Positions 7,385 to 10,550 of a stretch of DNA of 10,550 bases are shown here, in pieces. The DNA comes from Nitrospirota bacterium (GTDB lineage Bacteria > Nitrospirota > UBA9217), in NCBI GenBank assembly GCA_027456925.1, contig DAIDTZ010000402.1, forward strand, positions 1 to 10,550, in the 5' to 3' direction. Every line of letters starts with the position of its first letter. Position 1 is the first letter of the stretch. The notes beneath the pieces were generated by a model. That model ran no database searches, was not told the DNA's origin, and saw only the letters and a list, made by a program, of their open reading frames with translations. The translations under genes and the position numbers were made by a program.

Positions 7385-7389
7385 TTGAT

Positions 7390-7405
7390 TGTTCCACGTG
7401 GAACA
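7390..7405. promoter_or_regulatory. parS: parS1: ParB-binding centromere site
   Basis: TGTTCCACGTGGAACA is a perfect 16-bp palindrome with the CACGTG core of chromosomal parS, and the GTTCC/GGAAC arms are those of the Pseudomonas-type site (the Bacillus form has TTTC/GAAA arms). It lies just inside the left family C repeat and 41 bases before the ATG of the P-loop kinase gene. ParB dimers bind such sites, load as CTP-dependent clamps and spread; the site normally marks the origin region of the chromosome. A second identical copy downstream and the mnmE-mnmG-rsmG context make chance very unlikely. Confidence 0.85.
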
Positions 7406-7446
7406 TCGGCTTGTCAGGTGCAAACTACTGAACAGAATGTGAAAAA

Positions 7447-8514
7447 ATGACTGAACGTACTCTTACCATACCCACTGAATGGCGGGAACTTGCTGAAGAG
7501 ATCGTGGGCCATCCAGGACCGGTTCTCGTCATCGGCGCTCCGGGATCGGGCAAGACCACGTTCTGTCTCTATTTGTCAGGACTGCTCTGCCGCAGCAACA
7601 GGAGGGTGGCATGGATCGAGGCGGACCCTGGCCAACCGTTCATCGGCCCGCCTGCGTCCATTTCGCTCACCCTCTACAGCGAGGCTGCCGACCTGATGAA
7701 GCGAAAAAACCCTCTGATCATGAGCTTTATCGGCAACACCTCGCCGGTCGGACGTTTGCTCGAAATGATCTCAGGACTTCAAAAGCTGATGCACCAGGCC
7801 CAAACACAAAAGCCGGACATTACCCTCATTAATACCTGCGGCCTGGTGAACGGCGGCGCTGCGCGGGAGCTCAAGTATCATGAGATCGACATAAGTTCGC
7901 CTCGTTATGTCATTGCGCTGCAAAAAGGGAATGAGGTCGAGCATCTTCTGGCGCCCCATTCGCATCGTGCCGGCTTGCTGATCCGCCGGCTCCCCATATC
8001 GCCCGATGCACGGCCTTCGACCAACGAAGCCCGGCGAGCTAGCCGAGAACAGCGCTTCAAGGAATATTTTCGAGGCGCCGATTTCCAGGACATAGCGCTT
8101 CATGACGTGGGCATTCACGGACCGGGTCTCGGTACGGGAGAGCGGCTCGGCTTCAGGGATATTAACAGGCTTTCGAAGATCTTCCAGGCGATCGTGATCC
8201 ACGCCGAGCTTTCCGCAGACCGGTTGTTCCTTATTACCGAGGGAGAGTATGCGGAAACCGAGCTCTTTACAGCCAGGGAGCAGTACAATGTCCGGGAGGT
8301 CATGATCATGAGGCGGTCGGAGCTGGACCATCTGCTCGTCGGCCTGAACGACGACCAAAACCTCTGCCTGGGACTCGGGATCCTGCGCACTATCGATCTG
8401 AAGGAGCTGTCCATCAGGGTAATTACGCCCTTGAAGGATGTTTCGGGTATCCGTCATGTATCGCTCGGCTCGCTTAGAGTCAGCCCTGCGGGCGGGGAAC
8501 TCGGCCAGGTGTAA
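7447..8514 (+). CDS. Clp1/Grc3-like P-loop protein, probable polynucleotide 5'-hydroxyl kinase
   Basis: A 355-residue cytoplasmic P-loop NTPase. Walker A is GAPGSGKT (30-37). IEADPGQPFIGPPASISL (57-74) carries the DxGQ-type motif (D60-Q63) typical of the Clp1/Nol9/Grc3 family. FIGNTSPVGRLLEMISGLQKLM (94-115) resembles the family's TSP-plus-helix segment, and INTCGLVNGG (128-137) matches the NTCGWVxG motif of Clp1. In that family the domain phosphorylates the 5'-OH of RNA or DNA in RNA processing; here that activity is inferred, since several bacterial members are uncharacterised. The C-terminal third, about 150 residues with no motif I recognise, could be a substrate-binding domain. ATG 7447 is the first methionine and has no strong Shine-Dalgarno. 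TTGTCA (7411-7416) with a poor CAGAAT at 7433-7438 is the only promoter hint. The gene sits between two parS sites where parA-parB often follow rsmG. Confidence 0.78.
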   Translation: MTERTLTIPTEWRELAEEIVGHPGPVLVIGAPGSGKTTFCLYLSGLLCRSNRRVAWIEADPGQPFIGPPASISLTLYSEAADLMKRKNPLIMSFIGNTSPVGRLLEMISGLQKLMHQAQTQKPDITLINTCGLVNGGAARELKYHEIDISSPRYVIALQKGNEVEHLLAPHSHRAGLLIRRLPISPDARPSTNEARRASREQRFKEYFRGADFQDIALHDVGIHGPGLGTGERLGFRDINRLSKIFQAIVIHAELSADRLFLITEGEYAETELFTAREQYNVREVMIMRRSELDHLLVGLNDDQNLCLGLGILRTIDLKELSIRVITPLKDVSGIRHVSLGSLRVSPAGGELGQV

Positions 8515-8515
8515 A

Positions 8516-8537
8516 CGTTGTTCCACGTGGAACAACG
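8516..8537. promoter_or_regulatory. parS: parS2: ParB-binding centromere site within a 22-bp perfect palindrome
   Basis: The same 16-mer as parS1, TGTTCCACGTGGAACA, is at 8519-8534. Here the symmetry extends three more bases on each side (CGT on the left, ACG on the right) to a 22-bp perfect palindrome. It begins one base after the stop codon of the P-loop kinase gene. No U-run follows, so it is a protein-binding site rather than an intrinsic terminator. It lies 1,129 bp from parS1 and 52 bases inside the right family C repeat. Confidence 0.85.
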
Positions 8538-8589
8538 CCAAATGGCATCCGAAACCGGCTGCTCCATGGAAAACTGCCTTTCCCCTGAT

Positions 8590-8747
8590 CCTAAAAACGG
8601 CATTTGACACGGATAAAATCTGATAAGAGTCGGATACGGTTGGATTTTTTTAAAGATCAGTTCACCCAATAGGTGATTGACTTGCTTTCGAATGTATCCG
8701 CTTTTATCATATGTTAATCCGCTTCTTCTGTGTCTAAGTGCTTTTTC
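8590..8747 (-). repeat. About 160-bp dispersed repeat, right copy of an inverted pair (family C)
   Basis: Reverse complement of the left copy at 7221-7384, with the same three exact anchors in the same order and spacing within a few bases (offsets 26, 84 and 147 here; 29, 88 and 153 in the left copy). It makes up much of the 375-base gap between the kinase gene and hcp; the rest of that gap holds parS2, about 50 bases with no visible signal, and the hcp control region. No open reading frame of note lies within it. Confidence 0.7.
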
Positions 8748-8798
8748 TATGTTCATTCCTTTACTGCCCTCCCGTAATAGTTTAAAAAAATGCAGCTC

Positions 8799-8816
8799 TT
8801 ATGATGCCCGTCATAA
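8799..8816. promoter_or_regulatory. Candidate Crp/Fnr-family activator site upstream of hcp
   Basis: TTATGATGCCCGTCATAA has perfect 6-bp arms (TTATGA and TCATAA) separated by six bases, keeping the TGA-N6-TCA core of Crp/Fnr-family operators. Its centre (8807.5) is 41.5 bp upstream of the start predicted from the -10 at 8837-8842, the standard class II activator position. hcp genes in anaerobes are often controlled by the Crp/Fnr-family regulator HcpR or by Fnr/Dnr relatives, so one of these is the likely binder; no such gene is in the window. Confidence 0.6.
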
Positions 8817-8836
8817 CTACTTATCCTGTCTTCCCC

Positions 8837-8842
8837 TATAAT
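8837..8842 (+). promoter_or_regulatory. -10 element of the hcp promoter
   Basis: A perfect TATAAT, predicting a start near 8849 and a leader of about 41 nt. The -35 position holds nothing like TTGACA (TAACTA at 8814-8819), as expected for a promoter that relies on a bound activator. The A/T tract 8780-8790 just upstream could add an UP-element effect. Confidence 0.6.
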
Positions 8843-8849
8843 CGGCCTA

Positions 8850-8865
8850 CATCACGATCGTGATG
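8850..8865. promoter_or_regulatory. Perfect 16-bp palindrome at the predicted hcp transcription start
   Basis: CATCACGATCGTGATG is perfectly symmetric and covers about +1 to +16 of the predicted transcript, where a bound repressor would block initiation or early elongation. I do not recognise it as the site of a named regulator. A transcript hairpin is possible but there is no loop beyond the central bases, so a DNA operator is the more natural reading. Confidence 0.5.
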
Positions 8866-8889
8866 AAAATACTCTTATGGAGGGCAACC

Positions 8890-10550
8890 ATGTTTTGTTA
8901 TCAATGCGAACAGGCATCAAACGGTAAGGCATGCACCAAGATCGGTGTTTGCGGAAAGGATCCGGAGCTCTCTGCGCTCCAGGACCTGCTGATCTACAGC
9001 CTGAAAGGCCTCTCGCTTTACGCGGTTGAGGGAAGAAAAGCCGGAGTTCTTGACCAAAACGTCAACGTTTTTACGGCAAAGGCGCTCTTTTCAACGCTCA
9101 CGAACGTTGATTTCGATCCCCAGCGTTTCGAAGGCCTCATTCAGAAAAGCGTCGAGCTTCGCGAACAACTGAAAGCGAAAGTAAAAGCAGCAGGCGGCAA
9201 AACAGACCTTAGCCATGGGAGCGCGTCTTTTCTACCCGAGACGTCCCGGGAGAATCTGGTGAAACAGGGCAGAAAGGTCGTAGAGAGAATCCCCGACGTC
9301 GCAATCAACCCGGACATCCAATCCCTTCAAGACATCCTGCTTTTCGGCCTGAAAGGAGTTGCCGCCTACGCTGATCACGCCCAGATCCTCGGCAAAACCG
9401 ACGATATCGTGTATGCCTTTATGCACGAAGCATTATCAGCCATGACCAGGACGGACTTGGGACTGAACGAATGGATCGGGCTCGTGTTGAAGTGCGGAGA
9501 AGTCAATCTGAAGACCATGGAGATCCTCGACGCCGGCAATACAAGCGCCTACGGCCATCCAATCCCGACCAAGGTGCCGCTCGGAGCAAAAAAGGGCAAG
9601 GCCATTCTCGTATCGGGCCATGACCTCAAGGACCTCGACATGATCCTGAAGCAGAGCGAGGGCAAGGGGATCAATGTGTATACCCACGGCGAAATGCTTC
9701 CGGCCCACGGCTATCCGAGCCTGAAGAAGTACCCGCATTTCTTCGGCCACTTCGGCACTGCCTGGCAGAACCAGCACAAGGAATTTGTGCACTTCCCCGG
9801 CGCCATCGTGATGACCACGAACTGCATCCAGAAACCCCTTGCCTCGTATAAAGACAACCTCTTTACCGCCGGCCTTGTGGGCTGGCCCGATGTGGCCCAT
9901 ATCGCAGACGGAAACTTCACGCCCGTGATCGAGAAAGCCCTTGCTCTTCCCGGATTCACTGAAGACGCGCCGGGCAAAGAAGTGTTCGCCGGGTTTGCGC
10001 GAAAATCGGTTTTGGGCGTTGCAGACAAGGTGATCGATGCGGTAAAAGCCGGAAAGATCCGCCACTTTTTCCTGGTCGGCGGATGCGACGGCGCCAAGCC
10101 CGGCAGGAATTACTATACCGAGTTCGTGGAAAAAGCGCCCAAGGACACAATAATCCTGACCCTGGCCTGCGGCAAGTTCCGGTTCTTTGACAAGGAGCTG
10201 GGAGACATCGGCGGCATTCCGCGGCTTCTCGACATCGGCCAGTGCAATGACGCTTATTCGGCGATCCAGATCGCTCTGGCCCTGTCCAAGGCCTTTAACG
10301 TCGGCGTGAACGAACTGCCGCTCTCGCTCGTCCTCTCCTGGTATGAACAAAAAGCAGTGGCAATCCTGCTCACGCTGTTGCATCTGGGAATCAAAGACAT
10401 CAGGCTTGGGCCCACCCTCCCGGCATTCATCACCCCGAATGTGCTCGACGTGCTCGTGAAGAAATTCAACATCAAGCCCATTGCCGCGACACCCGAAGCC
10501 GACCTCGAAGAGATCCTCGGACCCTGCTGGTCAAAAACAAAAGCAGAATG
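8890..10550 (+). CDS. hcp: Hybrid cluster protein (Hcp, prismane protein / hydroxylamine reductase), 3' edge cut
   Basis: Iron-sulfur-oxo enzyme of nitrosative-stress defence, with hydroxylamine reductase and NO reductase activities reported for the family; cytoplasmic. There are 553 full codons, so the protein is essentially complete; the frame runs off the window at TG, and the next base probably makes TGA. The N-terminal cubane cysteines are C3, C6, C15 and C21, the class I layout of the Desulfovibrio protein. All hybrid-cluster ligands can be placed: H244 (SGHD), E268 (THGEM), C312 (TNCIQ), C399 (GGCDGAKPGR, the persulfide position), C427 (LACGK), C452 (IGQCND), and E486 and K488 (WYEQK). 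GGAGGG at 8879-8884 lies five bases before ATG 8890, an excellent ribosome site. The control region holds a Crp/Fnr-like site, a perfect -10 and a start-site palindrome. No hcr reductase partner is visible within the window. Confidence 0.97.
   Translation, partial: MFCYQCEQASNGKACTKIGVCGKDPELSALQDLLIYSLKGLSLYAVEGRKAGVLDQNVNVFTAKALFSTLTNVDFDPQRFEGLIQKSVELREQLKAKVKAAGGKTDLSHGSASFLPETSRENLVKQGRKVVERIPDVAINPDIQSLQDILLFGLKGVAAYADHAQILGKTDDIVYAFMHEALSAMTRTDLGLNEWIGLVLKCGEVNLKTMEILDAGNTSAYGHPIPTKVPLGAKKGKAILVSGHDLKDLDMILKQSEGKGINVYTHGEMLPAHGYPSLKKYPHFFGHFGTAWQNQHKEFVHFPGAIVMTTNCIQKPLASYKDNLFTAGLVGWPDVAHIADGNFTPVIEKALALPGFTEDAPGKEVFAGFARKSVLGVADKVIDAVKAGKIRHFFLVGGCDGAKPGRNYYTEFVEKAPKDTIILTLACGKFRFFDKELGDIGGIPRLLDIGQCNDAYSAIQIALALSKAFNVGVNELPLSLVLSWYEQKAVAILLTLLHLGIKDIRLGPTLPAFITPNVLDVLVKKFNIKPIAATPEADLEEILGPCWSKTKAE

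Noticed and set aside
7217..7446. Replication origin (oriC) in the rsmG downstream gap
   Set aside because: TTTATCCG-like strings are present but I find no TTATCCACA-type DnaA boxes or AT-rich unwinding region; the strings belong to repeat family C.
8516..8537. Rho-independent terminator after the P-loop kinase gene
   Set aside because: The palindrome has no loop and no following T-run; it is identical at its core to parS1, which lies in a promoter region.
7771..8610. 279-codon open frame on the minus strand
   Set aside because: It is antisense to the Clp1-like gene and its first part translates the parS2 palindrome, so it is a shadow frame.
9436..10383. 315-codon open frame on the minus strand
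   Set aside because: It lies wholly antisense to hcp, whose conserved ligands are all in place; the frame is open because of GC-rich codon structure and its translation resembles no family.

Overview
The window looks like a chromosomal segment from a free-living, probably anaerobic or facultative Gram-negative bacterium of medium-to-high GC (my estimate is the mid-50s percent). A Nitrospirota or Desulfobacterota (former deltaproteobacteria) relative would fit. The pointers are a class I hybrid cluster protein with the same cysteine layout as the Desulfovibrio enzyme, a bacterial Clp1-type P-loop kinase, and intergenic repeats common in environmental genomes of those groups. The taxon is inferred, not proven.

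Layout. Positions 1-1020 (+) hold a class V aminotransferase cut at its 5' end. It converges on pgi, glucose-6-phosphate isomerase (1039-2628, -). Upstream of pgi on the same strand is an 81-residue protein of unknown function (2717-2962, -), preceded by a short in-frame upstream ORF with the strongest Shine-Dalgarno in that gap. Divergent from these runs mnmE (3113-4483), mnmG (4612-6489), rsmG (6572-7216): the tRNA-wobble and 16S rRNA modification cluster that in many bacteria lies next to the replication origin, just before parA-parB.

In the place where parA-parB often sit, there is instead a Clp1/Grc3-like P-loop polynucleotide kinase (7447-8514). It is bracketed by two perfect copies of a 16-bp palindrome matching the chromosomal ParB site parS (7390-7405 and 8519-8534). 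Outside those lie two related repeats of about 160 bp in inverted orientation (7221-7384 and 8590-8747). The nested arrangement IR - parS - kinase - parS - IR is the most unusual thing in the window. It says the segment is probably origin-proximal and that ParB may load on both sides of this gene.

The right end carries hcp (8890 onward, complete except for its last codon), the hybrid cluster protein of nitrosative-stress defence. Its promoter has a perfect -10, no recognisable -35, a Crp/Fnr-type inverted repeat centred about 41.5 bp upstream of the predicted start, and a second perfect palindrome at the predicted start. This reads as an activator-dependent and possibly repressor-controlled promoter.

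Most intergenic gaps contain a copy of one of three dispersed repeat families. No tRNA, rRNA, CRISPR array, insertion sequence or oriC-type DnaA-box cluster was seen.
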